64,000 nt of DNA, taken from Rothia kristinae NBRC 15354. Lineage in GTDB: Bacteria > Actinomycetota > Actinomycetes > Actinomycetales > Micrococcaceae. Below, piece by piece: positions 1-8,562 of the stretch; the stretch's first letter is position 1; each line of letters opens with the position of its first letter. The stretch is taken from positions 1-64,000 of the forward strand of contig NZ_BCSM01000007.1 in NCBI RefSeq assembly GCF_001570865.1, read 5' to 3'. Under the pieces are notes generated by a model. It worked only from the letters and a program-made list of their open reading frames with translations. It did no database searches and was not told the DNA's origin. A program made the translations under genes and the position numbers.

Positions 1-56
1 CCGCCCACAGCGTGCTCGTGTTCCCCTGACCGCCGAAAGGGGCTAGTTTGGAGACC

Positions 57-353
57 ATGACGACAGATCCCCGCACCGCGCTGACCCAGCTGACCGAAGC
101 CCTGGAAGAGCACCTGAACGCGGTCGCCTCCCGCCGCGGGGACCAGGACCCGGCCGTGGATGCCGCCTATCTCGGCATCGCCGACGCCTTCGAGGTCTAC
201 GAGGACGCCCTCTACGTCACCTACGACGAGGTGACGCCCCTGGAGGTCTTCGTCGAGGACGATGATGAGGACGAAGAAGACGACGACGAGGACTTCGACG
301 AGGAGGACCTCGAGGACGACGATGACGAGGACCCGGAGGGCGAGCTCGACTGA
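57..353 (+). CDS. Small acidic protein of unknown function
   Basis: A 98-residue protein I cannot assign to a function. The first 55 residues look like a small helical domain (TALTQLTEALEEHLNAV, then AAYLGIADAFEVYEDALY). From about residue 65 to the end the chain is almost entirely Asp and Glu with a few small residues, a strongly anionic and probably disordered tail. I chose ATG at 57, preceded by GGAG at 50-53. An in-frame TTG at 48 with AAAGGGG upstream would add three residues. Similar acidic small proteins occur in this position in relatives and are sometimes labelled primosome-associated, but nothing in the sequence shows that role. A strong hairpin terminator follows. Confidence 0.75.
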   Translation: MTTDPRTALTQLTEALEEHLNAVASRRGDQDPAVDAAYLGIADAFEVYEDALYVTYDEVTPLEVFVEDDDEDEEDDDEDFDEEDLEDDDDEDPEGELD

Positions 354-406
354 GCCCCTCGGGTGATCTGCGCCCCACCCGCCCCGGCGGATGGCGGCCA
401 TGCTGC

Positions 407-446
407 GGCCCCGCCGCGCAGACGGTGTCTGCGCGGCGGGGCCGTT
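407..446 (+). terminator. Intrinsic terminator after the acidic small protein
   Basis: A perfect 17-bp stem (407-423 with 427-443) closed by a 3-nt loop and followed by GTTT. It lies between the acidic-protein gene and the uppP promoter, so it should insulate the two. Confidence 0.8.
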
Positions 447-450
447 TCGG

Positions 451-456
451 TAGAGT
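451..456 (+). promoter_or_regulatory. uppP -10 (TAGAGT), leaderless promoter candidate
   Basis: TAGAGT lies 8 nt before the GTG at 465, so transcription would start at or next to the start codon. The same hexamer precedes the FKBP lipoprotein, DUF3097, rpsT and the alpha/beta hydrolase in this window. No clear -35 is visible. Confidence 0.5.
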
Positions 457-464
457 CAGCATCC

Positions 465-1295
465 GTGGCATGGTTACAAGCACTCATCCTCGGCCTGGTG
501 CAGGGCCTGACGGAATTCCTCCCGATCTCCTCCTCGGGGCACATCAGCATCGTCGGGCAGCTGCTGCCCCATGACTCGGACCCCGGGGCCGCGTTCACCG
601 CGATCACCCAGCTGGGCACCGAGACGGCCGTGCTGATCTTCTTCTGGCGCGACATCGTCCGGATCATCACCCGGTGGTTCGGATCCCTGCGCGGCACCGT
701 CCCCCGCTCCGACCCCGACGCTCGGATGGGCTGGTACGTGATCCTGGGCTCCCTGCCCATCGGCATCCTCGGGCTGCTGCTGCAGGACTACATCGACACC
801 GAGTTCCGCAGCCTGTGGATCACGGCGACCATGCTCGTCGTCTTCGGCGTGTTCCTGGGGCTGGCGGACCGGGTCGGCCGGGAGCAGCTGCGCCTGAGCG
901 ACCTGAACCTGCGCGATGGCGTGCTCTACGGCTTCGCGCAGGCCCTGGCCCTGATCCCGGGGGTCTCCCGCTCCGGCGGGACCATCACCGCCGGCCTGCT
1001 CATGGGGTACACCCGCCAGGCCGCGGCCCGCTACTCCTTCCTCCTCGCGATCCCCGCGGTGTTCCTGTCCGGCCTGTACAAATTCGCCAAGTCCATCGGC
1101 GACGGCTTCGACGCCTACTACACGGCGGGCCCGACCCTGCTGGCCACCGTGGTCGCCTTCGGCGTCGGCTACGTCATGATCGGCTGGTTCCTGAAGTACG
1201 TCAGCTCCCACAGCTACACGCTGTTCGTGTGGTACCGGATCGGCCTCGGCGCGCTGGTCTTCGTGCTGCTGGGCACCGGCGTGCTCGTGCCCTGA
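465..1295 (+). CDS. uppP: Undecaprenyl-diphosphatase
   Basis: A 276-residue integral membrane phosphatase of the BacA/UppP family. It dephosphorylates undecaprenyl pyrophosphate to recycle the lipid carrier for peptidoglycan and wall polymers, and gives bacitracin tolerance when abundant. Both family signatures are present: [14 protein letters not shown] at residues 13-26 (catalytic Glu17, Ser-rich loop, His26), and the later PGVSRSGGT motif. Several hydrophobic helices follow. The reading frame stays open upstream to 363, but homology begins at GTG 465 ([10 protein letters not shown]), which also sits at leaderless distance from a TAGAGT -10. uppS, which makes the same carrier, is about 36 kb away on the opposite strand. 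Confidence 0.95.
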   Translation: MAWLQALILGLVQGLTEFLPISSSGHISIVGQLLPHDSDPGAAFTAITQLGTETAVLIFFWRDIVRIITRWFGSLRGTVPRSDPDARMGWYVILGSLPIGILGLLLQDYIDTEFRSLWITATMLVVFGVFLGLADRVGREQLRLSDLNLRDGVLYGFAQALALIPGVSRSGGTITAGLLMGYTRQAAARYSFLLAIPAVFLSGLYKFAKSIGDGFDAYYTAGPTLLATVVAFGVGYVMIGWFLKYVSSHSYTLFVWYRIGLGALVFVLLGTGVLVP

Positions 1296-1323
1296 TCCCC
1301 GCCGCATCCCCCGCATCCGCACC

Positions 1324-1351
1324 GGGATCCGACGCCGCGGCGTCGGATCCC
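1324..1351. repeat. 28-bp perfect palindrome between uppP and mshC
   Basis: GGGATCCGACGCCG (1324-1337) is followed directly by its exact reverse complement (1338-1351) with no spacer. It could be the uppP terminator, although no T run follows, or an operator about 21 nt before mshC. Confidence 0.6.
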
Positions 1352-1372
1352 ACCCGACGAAAGGCGCCCGCC

Positions 1373-2701
1373 ATGAAGTCCTGGACCGCGACCCCCTGGA
1401 CCCCGCTGCCCGGTCACGCGCCGGCCCCCACCCTGTACGACACCCGCCTCGCCCGGACCGAGGCCCTCCCGGAGGCCCCGGCCGCGGGCCTGTACGTGTG
1501 CGGCATCACCCCCTACGATGCGACCCACATGGGACACGCCGCGACCTACGTGGCCTTCGACCTCCTGCACCGCGCCCTGCGCGACGCCGGGCAGGAAGTC
1601 ACCTACGTGCAGAACGTCACCGACGTGGACGACCCGCTGCTGGAGCGGGCCGAAGCCACCGGGGTGGACTGGCGGGAGCTGGCCGCCGAGCAGACCGAGC
1701 TGTTCCGCACGGACATGCGCGCCCTGAACGTGCTGCCGCCGGCCCACTACATCGGCGCGACCGAAGCCGTGGAGTGGATCGTGCCGTGGGTCGAGGCGAT
1801 GCTGCAGCGGGGCACCGCCTACCGCGTGCCCGGCGGCCCCGACGAGCACGGGGTCCCCCAGCCGGACGGGGACGTGTACTTCGACGTGCGCGCCGCCGCG
1901 GACACCGAGCACGATCCCGCCCGGTGGTTCCTCGGGCGGGTCAGCGGATACACCGAGGAGCAGATGCGCCCGCTGTTCGCCGAGCGCGGCGGGGATCCGC
2001 AGCGCCCGGGCAAGCGCGACCCCTTCGACCCCCTGCTGTGGCGGGTCCACCGCGACGGCGAGCCGTCCTGGGACGGCGCCGCCCTGGGGCGGGGCCGCCC
2101 CGGCTGGCACATCGAGTGCACCGTGATCGCCGACCGCTTCCTGGGCATGCCCTACACCGTGCAGGGCGGCGGCTCCGACCTGCGCTTCCCCCACCACGAG
2201 ATGGGCGCCGGGCACGCCTTCGCCGTGACCGGGCAGGAGATGGCCCTGCGCTACGCCCACACCGGGATGGTGGGGCTGGACGGGGAGAAGATGTCCAAGT
2301 CCCGGGGCAACCTGGTGCTGGTCTCCACCCTGCGCCAGCGCGGGGAGGACCCGCGGGCCATCCGCCTGGCCATCCTCGCCCACCACTACCGGGAGGACTG
2401 GTTCTGGACCGACGAGCTGCTGGAGCGCTCCCGCGAGCGCCTGCGCACTTGGCGCCAGGCTCTGCAGGCGGCCCGCGAGGCCGAACTGACCGGCCCTCGG
2501 GAGGGCGAGGCCGAAGCCGACGAGTCGCCGGCGCGTCGGCTGCTGCGCCAGGTGCGGGAGCGGCTCGGCGATGACCTCGACGCTCCCGGGGCGCTGCGCG
2601 CGGTGGACGCCTGGGCGGATCAGGCCCTGCGCGGCGAGGGCGCGGGCCAGGCCGGTCTGGTCCGGGACCTGATCGCCGCCCGCCTCGGCGTCGCCCTCTG
2701 A
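1373..2701 (+). CDS. mshC: Cysteine:GlcN-inositol ligase (mycothiol biosynthesis)
   Basis: A 442-residue class I aminoacyl-tRNA-synthetase-like enzyme. It uses ATP to join L-cysteine to glucosaminyl-inositol, the penultimate step of mycothiol synthesis in the cytosol. The HIGH-type motif reads HMGH at residues 52-55 and the KMSKS motif at 306-310. Cys43 in YVCGITPYD is the expected zinc ligand that binds the cysteine substrate. [15 protein letters not shown] and the roughly 440-residue length fit MshC rather than cysteinyl-tRNA synthetase, which carries extra C-terminal domains. ATG at 1373 follows CGAAAGG. Production of mycothiol places the organism in the Actinobacteria. Confidence 0.93.
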   Translation: MKSWTATPWTPLPGHAPAPTLYDTRLARTEALPEAPAAGLYVCGITPYDATHMGHAATYVAFDLLHRALRDAGQEVTYVQNVTDVDDPLLERAEATGVDWRELAAEQTELFRTDMRALNVLPPAHYIGATEAVEWIVPWVEAMLQRGTAYRVPGGPDEHGVPQPDGDVYFDVRAAADTEHDPARWFLGRVSGYTEEQMRPLFAERGGDPQRPGKRDPFDPLLWRVHRDGEPSWDGAALGRGRPGWHIECTVIADRFLGMPYTVQGGGSDLRFPHHEMGAGHAFAVTGQEMALRYAHTGMVGLDGEKMSKSRGNLVLVSTLRQRGEDPRAIRLAILAHHYREDWFWTDELLERSRERLRTWRQALQAAREAELTGPREGEAEADESPARRLLRQVRERLGDDLDAPGALRAVDAWADQALRGEGAGQAGLVRDLIAARLGVAL

Positions 2702-2706
2702 GCGCC

Positions 2707-3840
2707 GTGGCACCGCAGCGGGGAGCCGAACGCGGGGTGCGGACTCCCGTGGTGCGGGTCTCCGGCTCGTGGTTCCTGCTGACCGGGCTGATCGTCGTCG
2801 GCTACGGCGGCTACCTGCACCAGCGCCTGCCGTGGCTCGGCGCCCGGGCCTATCTGGCGGCCCTGGCCTTCGCCGTGCTGCTGGGCCTGTCCGTGCTGGT
2901 CCACGAGCTCGCCCACGCCGGGGCTGCCCGGGCCTTCGGCTGGCAGGTGCGGGAGATCCGGCTGACCCTGATGGGCGGGCACACGGCCTTCGAGGCCGCG
3001 CGGGAGGCCCCCGGGCGCTCCGCCCTGGTCAGCCTCGCCGGGCCCGCCGCGAACCTCGTGCTGGCCCTGCTGGGGGCGATCCTGCTGGGGAGTCTGGACC
3101 CCGGCGGCCTGCCGCGGCTGGTCGTGGAGCTGGTCACGACCGCCAACCTGCTGGTCGGGGCCTTCAATCTCCTGCCCGGTCTGCCGCTGGACGGCGGGCA
3201 CGCCGTCGCCGCCCTGATCTGGCGGATCAGCGGATCCCGCCGGGCCGGGGTGCGCACCGCGGCGGTCCTCGGCGGGCTCGTGGCCGCGGCCCTGGTGCTG
3301 CGCCTGCTCCTGCCCGGACGGGCGGCGGGGGTGACGGAGCTGGTCATCACGTTCCTGCTCGCGGTCTTCCTCCTCGACGGGGCCCGCCGGGCCGTGCTGG
3401 CCCAGCGCACCCGCGACCGGCTCGCCCCGCTGCGCGCGGGGGACCTGGCCCGTCCGCTGCGCGTGCTGGATCCCCGGGACCCCGTCTCCCGGGCCCTGCG
3501 GCTGCAGGAGGGCGTGCCGCCGGACGGCGCGCCCGCCCCGGTCCTGGTGGTCGCCGCGGGTCCCGAGGCCCTGGGCGTGGTCGACGCCCAGGCCCTGGGT
3601 CGCGTGGCCGAGGCGGGTGCGGTCTCGACGCCGGTCGAGGCGGTGCTGCGCCGCGCGCCGTTCGGCCCTGCCGTCGCCGCCGACCTGGCGGGGGAGGAGC
3701 TGGTGCGCACCGCCCAGGCGCTGCCCGGCGGGTGGTGGCCGGTCACGGGGCTGCCCGCTCCCGCGATCCTGGCCGAGGAGGACGTGCGCCGGGCCGTGAC
3801 CGGGGCCCTGGCCGCCGGCTCCCGCTCCCGCGGCGCATGA
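2707..3840 (+). CDS. Site-2 protease-type M50 metallopeptidase with C-terminal CBS-like region
   Basis: A 377-residue membrane-embedded zinc protease of the M50B (SpoIVFB/Rip3-like) group, which cleaves proteins within the membrane. HELAH at residues 66-70 gives the zinc His pair and catalytic Glu; LPLDGGH around 159-165 gives the third zinc ligand, Asp162. About four to six hydrophobic segments surround these motifs. The C-terminal ~150 residues are soluble and resemble a degenerate CBS pair, common in Rip3-type members. GTG at 2707 is 5 nt after mshC, so the genes are probably co-transcribed; no strong ribosome site precedes it and a slightly later start is possible. The substrate is unknown. 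Confidence 0.85.
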   Translation: MAPQRGAERGVRTPVVRVSGSWFLLTGLIVVGYGGYLHQRLPWLGARAYLAALAFAVLLGLSVLVHELAHAGAARAFGWQVREIRLTLMGGHTAFEAAREAPGRSALVSLAGPAANLVLALLGAILLGSLDPGGLPRLVVELVTTANLLVGAFNLLPGLPLDGGHAVAALIWRISGSRRAGVRTAAVLGGLVAAALVLRLLLPGRAAGVTELVITFLLAVFLLDGARRAVLAQRTRDRLAPLRAGDLARPLRVLDPRDPVSRALRLQEGVPPDGAPAPVLVVAAGPEALGVVDAQALGRVAEAGAVSTPVEAVLRRAPFGPAVAADLAGEELVRTAQALPGGWWPVTGLPAPAILAEEDVRRAVTGALAAGSRSRGA

Positions 3841-3874
3841 GATACTGGCAGCTGCCCGGAGCTCGTGCTCCGGG
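3841..3874 (+). promoter_or_regulatory. trmI promoter -10 (GATACT) and 5'-UTR hairpin
   Basis: GATACT at 3841-3846 is followed at 3855-3874 by an 8-bp hairpin (CCCGGAGC, loop TCGT, GCTCCGGG). The hairpin would sit at the very 5' end of the trmI mRNA or act as a weak terminator for the protease gene. Confidence 0.4.
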
Positions 3875-3910
3875 GAGAGCTGACCCCGACCAGGAGCAGG
3901 TGCCCCGCCC

Positions 3911-4984
3911 ATGACCCCCAGCCCCGAGAATCCCACGCACCCGGCCGACGCTGCGGACGAGGCGCGGAAGGGCCCGGCTGCCCCCGCCGAGCCGGTGGGG
4001 GCGGCGCGCCGCCGAGGCCCGCTGCGCCCGGGGGAGCGGGTGCAGCTCACCGACGAGCGGGGCAGGATGAGCACCATCACCCTGGTCGAGGATGGGCAGT
4101 TCCACACCCACCGCGGCGTGCTGCACCACGAGCAGCTGATCGGGCGGCCCGAGGGCATCGTCGTGGAGAACTCCGCGGGCTTCCGGTACCAGGCGCTGCG
4201 TCCGCTGCTGAAGGACTTCGTGCTGTCCATGCCGCGCGGGGCCGCGGTGGTCTACCCCAAGGACGCCGGGCAGATCATCACCATGGCGGACATCTTCCCC
4301 GGGGCCCGGGTCATCGAGGCCGGGGTCGGCTCCGGGGCCCTGAGCATCTCGCTGCTGCGCGCGGTCGGGGAGGCCGGGCACCTGCGCTCCTTCGAGCGGC
4401 GCGAGGAGTTCGCCGAGATCGCCCGAGGCAACGTTGAGACGATGTTCGGCGGGCCCCACCCGGCCTGGGAGCTGACTCTCGGGGACCTCGCCGAGGCCCT
4501 CGGGGAGCACGAGCAGCCCGGGACCGTGGATCGGGCCGTGTTGGACATGCTGGCCCCCTGGGAGTGCCTGGACGCCGTCGCCACGGCCCTGGCCCCGGGC
4601 GGGGTGCTGATCTGCTACGTCGCGACCGTCACCCAGCTCTCGCGCACCGCGGAGGCGATGCGCGCCGATGGCCGCTTCACCGAGCCGGAGTCCTTCGAGA
4701 CCATGGTCCGGGGCTGGCATGTGGAGGGGCTGGCGGTGCGCCCGGACCACCGGATGGTCGCGCACACCGGCTTCCTCATCAGCGCCCGGCGCCTGGCCGA
4801 CGGCGAGCAGCGCCTGGCTCCGAAGCGGCGGGCCTCCAAGACCGACTACACCGCGGAGGACCTGGAGGCCTGGACCCCGCAGGCCCTGGGGGAGCGGGCG
4901 GTCTCGGACCGGAAGCTGCGTCGGGCCGCCCGCGATGCCCGCTCCCTGGCCCGCCACGCCGCCGGAGAGGCGGACGAGGACTAG
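3911..4984 (+). CDS. trmI: tRNA (adenine-58-N1)-methyltransferase
   Basis: A 357-residue SAM-dependent Rossmann methyltransferase of the TrmI family, which makes m1A58 in the T-loop of tRNAs. The N-terminal ~90 residues form the small beta domain of the family (LRPGERVQLTDERGRMSTI). The SAM-binding motif EAGVGSGALS spans 137-145, and LDMLAPWECL follows. GGVLICYVATVTQL is the later conserved strand. ATG at 3911 follows AGGAG at a loose spacing. In actinobacteria trmI commonly sits just upstream of arc/mpa, as here, so the neighbourhood supports both calls. Confidence 0.93.
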   Translation: MTPSPENPTHPADAADEARKGPAAPAEPVGAARRRGPLRPGERVQLTDERGRMSTITLVEDGQFHTHRGVLHHEQLIGRPEGIVVENSAGFRYQALRPLLKDFVLSMPRGAAVVYPKDAGQIITMADIFPGARVIEAGVGSGALSISLLRAVGEAGHLRSFERREEFAEIARGNVETMFGGPHPAWELTLGDLAEALGEHEQPGTVDRAVLDMLAPWECLDAVATALAPGGVLICYVATVTQLSRTAEAMRADGRFTEPESFETMVRGWHVEGLAVRPDHRMVAHTGFLISARRLADGEQRLAPKRRASKTDYTAEDLEAWTPQALGERAVSDRKLRRAARDARSLARHAAGEADED

Positions 4985-5042
4985 CCGCATCCCGGCGCAA
5001 CGGATTCGGCCCGGTGCGCCCGGTGGTGAGATGCTGAGAGGC

Positions 5043-6737
5043 ATGTCCACCGCCGAGAATCCCCCCGCCGACCGAGAGCGCGAGCGGCTGCGTCGCGAGG
5101 CCGCAGGACTGCGCCAGCAGCGGCTGAGCCTGGACCGCGCCCTGCGCGAGGCCATGGCCCGCAACGAGCGGCTCACCGGAACCCTGCGCACCGCCCAGGA
5201 CGACATCCGCCGGCTGCGCCAGGCCCTGGCCCAGGAGCTCGAGGCCCCGATGAACGAGGCGCTGGTGCTGCGGGTGAACCCGCCGGTGCGCGCGGGGGCG
5301 CTGACCCAGGAGGCCGAGACCCCGGCGATCCTGACCCAGGCCAGCCTGGACGTGCTGCTGGGCGGGCGCCGGATGCGGGTGCCGGTCAGCCTCCTGCTGG
5401 ACCCGGAGCAGCTGCGCCCCGGGATGGTCGTGCTGCTCACCGAGTCCGCGGGGGCCTGCGCGAACCTCGGCTACCGGCTCTCCGGGGAGATCGCCACAGT
5501 CCGGGAGATCCTGGACGAGGACCGCCTCGTGGTGGGCACCGGACAGTCCACCCAGGCCGTGGCCCGTCGATCCGGGCTGCTGGCCGAGGTCCCGCTGGGC
5601 ATCGGCGACGCGGTGGCCTGGGATCCGGCGGCGGGCCTGGCCCTGTGCACCGTGCCCAAGACCGAGGCCGAGGAGCTGGTCCTGGAGGAGACCCCGGAGA
5701 CGACCTTCGCGGACATCGGGGGGCTCTCCGCGCAGATCGAGCAGATCCGCGACGCCGTCGAGTTGCCGTTCCTGCATCCCGAGCTGTACCGCGAGCACCA
5801 TCTGAAGGCCCCCAAGGGGATCCTGCTCTACGGCCCGCCCGGCAACGGCAAGACCCTGATCGCCAAGGCCGTGGCCCGCTCCCTGGCCCAGCGGATGGAG
5901 GCCGCCGCCGGCGGGGCCGATGTGCGGGGGTATTTCCTCAACGTCAAGGGCCCGGAGCTGCTGGACAAGTTCGTGGGAGAGACCGAGCGCCAGATCCGGG
6001 CGATCTTCTCCCGCGCCCGGGACAAGGCCGACGCCGGCAGCCCCGTGGTGATCTTCTTCGACGAGATGGAGTCCCTGTTCCGCACCCGAGGGGCCGGGCG
6101 CTCCTCGGACGTGGAGACCACCATCGTCCCGCAGCTGCTCGCCGAGATCGACGGCGTCGAGGCGCTGGATAACGTCATCGTCATCGGGGCCACCAACCGG
6201 GAGGACATGATCGATCCGGCCGTGCTGCGCCCCGGCCGCCTGGACGTGAAGGTGCGGGTGGACCGCCCGGACCGGGAGGGCTCGGCCCAGATCCTCGGAC
6301 TCTACGTGACCACCGAGCTGCCACTGGACGCGCAGGAGGTGCGCGCCCACGGCGGGGACCGGGCGGCCGCCGTCGCGGCGATGATCGAGACCACCGCCGA
6401 GGAGATCTTCGCCCGGGACGAGCGGCACCGGTACCTGGACGCGATCCTCGCCGACGGCCACCGGATCCCGGCGCACTGGGGGGATTTCGTCTCCGGGGCG
6501 CTGCTGCGCAACGTCGTGGATCGGGCCAAGAAGCACGCGATCAAGGAGTACCTGGAGACCGGGGAGAAGGGCCTGGCCACCCGGCACCTGGTGCGCAGCG
6601 CGGCCGAGGAGTTCGCCCAGCAGCGCGACGCCGCCTCCCGGGCGGATGTGGAGGACTGGCTCAAGAGCCTCGGGCACTCCGTGGCCCTGCAGGGGCTGGA
6701 GCGGCCCGCGGCGGCGTCGGGGGAGGGGCGCTCGTGA
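5043..6737 (+). CDS. arc: Proteasome-type AAA+ ATPase forming ring complex (ARC/Mpa)
   Basis: A 564-residue hexameric AAA+ unfoldase that recognises Pup-tagged proteins. The N-terminal coiled coil (about 8-75) normally binds Pup, the middle has two OB folds, and the AAA domain carries Walker A GPPGNGKT (264-271) and Walker B VVIFFDE (335-341). The C-terminus ends in PAAASGEGRS and has no GQYL-type tail, the element that docks Mpa onto the 20S proteasome. That agrees with the absence of proteasome genes nearby. The start at ATG 5043 begins the conserved coiled coil; upstream codons are not homologous. The stop overlaps the dop start in GTGA, so the genes are translationally coupled. Confidence 0.95.
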   Translation: MSTAENPPADRERERLRREAAGLRQQRLSLDRALREAMARNERLTGTLRTAQDDIRRLRQALAQELEAPMNEALVLRVNPPVRAGALTQEAETPAILTQASLDVLLGGRRMRVPVSLLLDPEQLRPGMVVLLTESAGACANLGYRLSGEIATVREILDEDRLVVGTGQSTQAVARRSGLLAEVPLGIGDAVAWDPAAGLALCTVPKTEAEELVLEETPETTFADIGGLSAQIEQIRDAVELPFLHPELYREHHLKAPKGILLYGPPGNGKTLIAKAVARSLAQRMEAAAGGADVRGYFLNVKGPELLDKFVGETERQIRAIFSRARDKADAGSPVVIFFDEMESLFRTRGAGRSSDVETTIVPQLLAEIDGVEALDNVIVIGATNREDMIDPAVLRPGRLDVKVRVDRPDREGSAQILGLYVTTELPLDAQEVRAHGGDRAAAVAAMIETTAEEIFARDERHRYLDAILADGHRIPAHWGDFVSGALLRNVVDRAKKHAIKEYLETGEKGLATRHLVRSAAEEFAQQRDAASRADVEDWLKSLGHSVALQGLERPAAASGEGRS

Positions 6738-8320
6738 TCTTCACCCGGCCCATGGGCTCCGAGACCGAGTTCGGGGTCAGCTGCCCGACGCGCCCCGGCG
6801 CCCACGAGACCATCCTGTCCGCGCTGGTCGTCGACTCCTACCCGGATGCGGCCCGGGACGCGGGCTGGGACTACGCCGGGGAGACGCCGCTGCGCGATGC
6901 CCGCGGCGGGCGGATGGAGGAGGAGCAGGCCCACCCGAGCCAGCTGACCCACCGCAGCCGGGTGCTCACCAGCCAGGACGTGGCCCGGGAGCTGATCGCC
7001 GATTCCCCGCAGGCCGCGGATCCGCGGTTCTGGGAGCGGGCCGCGATGAACCGCGTGCTGCCGGACGGCGCGCGCTTCTACGTGGATCACGCCCACCCGG
7101 AGTACTCCGCCCCGGAGACCACCCACCCGTGGGAGGCGCTGGTGCGCGACGCCGCCGGAGACCTCATCGCCGGCCGGGCGGCCCAGGCGGTGCCCGCCCG
7201 CTACGGCGCCTCCTGGCCGGATCCGGTGGTGCTGCACAAGAACAACACGGACAACAAAGCTGTGTCCTACGGCTACCACGAGAACTACCTCGTGCCCCGC
7301 CGCATCGACTTCTCCCGCATCGCCGCGGTCATGATCCCCTTCCTGGCCACCCGCCCCGTCCTGGCCGGGGCCGGGCGGGCCGGACTCGGGGCGCAGGGCG
7401 TGCGCCCCGGCTTCCAGATCAGCCAGCGCGCGGACTTCTTCGAGCGCACCATCGGCCTGGAGACCACCATCCGGCGTCCCCTGGTCAACACCCGGGACGA
7501 GCCCCACGCCGATGCCGCCCGGTGGCGGCGCCTGCACGTGATCCCCGGGGACGCCACCCTCTCCCACACCTCCACGCTGCTGAAGTTCGCCTCCACCGCG
7601 GCCGTGCTCACCCTCATCGAGCACGACGCAGCCCCGGCCCTGGAGCTGGCCGCCCCCGTGCATGCCATGCAGCTCATCTCCCGGGACCCCTCGCTGACCA
7701 CCCGCGTGGAGCTGACCGACGGGCGGCGCCTGACGGGTCTGGAGATCCAGCGGATCTACGCAGAGGCCTCCCGCGAGCGCGCGGAGGCCCTGGGCGCTCT
7801 GCAGCCGCGGGACGAGGAGATCTTCCGGATCTGGTTCGAGGTGCTGGATGGGCTCGCGCGGGATCCGCTGAGCCAGGCGGATCGCCTGGACTGGGTCGCC
7901 AAGTACGCCCTGATCCGCGGTTACGCCCAGCGCGGCATCGACGTCGGGCACCCGAAGGTGCAGGCCCTGGACCTGCAGTACGCGGATCTGCGCCCGGAGC
8001 GCAGCCTGTACGCCAAGCTGGTCGCCCTGGGTCGGATGCGCACCCTGGTGCCGCAGGAGCGGATCGAGGAGGCGGTGCGCACGCCCCCGGAGGACACCCG
8101 CGCGTGGCTGCGGGGTCGGCTGATCGTCCTCTGGCCGGATCAGGTGCACTCGGCCGGCTGGGAGGTGCTGGCGCTGCGCGACCCGGACACCGATCGGGTG
8201 CACCGCTGGGTCGTTGATGACCCGCTGCGCGGGACCCGGGCCGAGACCGAGCACGTGCTGGAGACCTCACCGAGCGCCGTGGCGGCCCTGCGTAGACTCG
8301 GGATGCAGACCCTGGGCTGA
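6734..8320 (+). CDS. dop: Pup deamidase/depupylase
   Basis: A 528-residue glutamine-synthetase-fold enzyme. It converts the C-terminal Gln of Pup to Glu and removes Pup from tagged proteins. GSETEFG near the N-terminus carries the nucleotide/metal Glu residues, and YVDHAHPEYS contains the expected catalytic Asp118. NTRDEPHAD is shared with PafA. GTG at 6734 overlaps the arc stop by 4 nt (GTGA) and follows GGGAGGGG; an in-frame ATG at 6752 (MGSETEFG) is an alternative. Its last codons include CGT AGA CTC, unusual for this genome, and they coincide with a -10-like TAGACT ahead of pup. Confidence 0.95.
   Translation: MIFTRPMGSETEFGVSCPTRPGAHETILSALVVDSYPDAARDAGWDYAGETPLRDARGGRMEEEQAHPSQLTHRSRVLTSQDVARELIADSPQAADPRFWERAAMNRVLPDGARFYVDHAHPEYSAPETTHPWEALVRDAAGDLIAGRAAQAVPARYGASWPDPVVLHKNNTDNKAVSYGYHENYLVPRRIDFSRIAAVMIPFLATRPVLAGAGRAGLGAQGVRPGFQISQRADFFERTIGLETTIRRPLVNTRDEPHADAARWRRLHVIPGDATLSHTSTLLKFASTAAVLTLIEHDAAPALELAAPVHAMQLISRDPSLTTRVELTDGRRLTGLEIQRIYAEASRERAEALGALQPRDEEIFRIWFEVLDGLARDPLSQADRLDWVAKYALIRGYAQRGIDVGHPKVQALDLQYADLRPERSLYAKLVALGRMRTLVPQERIEEAVRTPPEDTRAWLRGRLIVLWPDQVHSAGWEVLALRDPDTDRVHRWVVDDPLRGTRAETEHVLETSPSAVAALRRLGMQTLG
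8293..8298 (+). promoter_or_regulatory. Internal -10 (TAGACT) for pup inside the 3' end of dop
   Basis: TAGACT sits within dop codons CGT AGA CTC, where AGA is very rare in this GC-rich sequence. Transcription would start near 8305 and give pup a 5' leader of about 50 nt with a strong ribosome site, allowing pup to be made in excess of arc and dop. Confidence 0.45.
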
Positions 8321-8356
8321 GCAGGCCCGCGACCCCGGAGGAGAGGACAGATCGAG

Positions 8357-8557
8357 ATGGCGCAGTTCCGCGACGCCGCGCAGCAGCGGCAGACCGAGAC
8401 CGGTACCGAGACGGACCAGGAGCTGCTGGGCGCCGCGCGCCCGGTGGATCAGCAGCTGGTGAGCGAATCCGATGACATCCTCGACGAGATCGACAGCGTC
8501 CTGGAGGAGAACGCCGAGGACTACGTGCGCGGCTTCGTGCAGAAGGGCGGCCAGTAG
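8357..8557 (+). CDS. pup: Prokaryotic ubiquitin-like protein Pup
   Basis: A 66-residue intrinsically disordered modifier. The C-terminal half ([19 protein letters not shown]) is the helix-forming region bound by ARC, Dop and PafA. The chain ends in Gly-Gly-Gln, so Dop must deamidate the last residue to Glu before PafA can ligate it to lysines. ATG at 8357 has a strong GGAGGAGAGG site 10 nt upstream. pafA begins 5 nt after the stop. In mycobacteria and streptomycetes prcB and prcA follow pup; here they do not. Confidence 0.97.
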   Translation: MAQFRDAAQQRQTETGTETDQELLGAARPVDQQLVSESDDILDEIDSVLEENAEDYVRGFVQKGGQ

Positions 8558-8562
8558 GCCCC

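Noticed and set aside
363-464. Upstream extension of uppP from GTG 363.
   Set aside because: The extension translates through a terminator hairpin and a -10, and is not homologous to UppP.
674-1372. Upstream extension of mshC in the same frame.
   Set aside because: It is an Arg/Pro-rich shadow of uppP; homology starts at ATG 1373.
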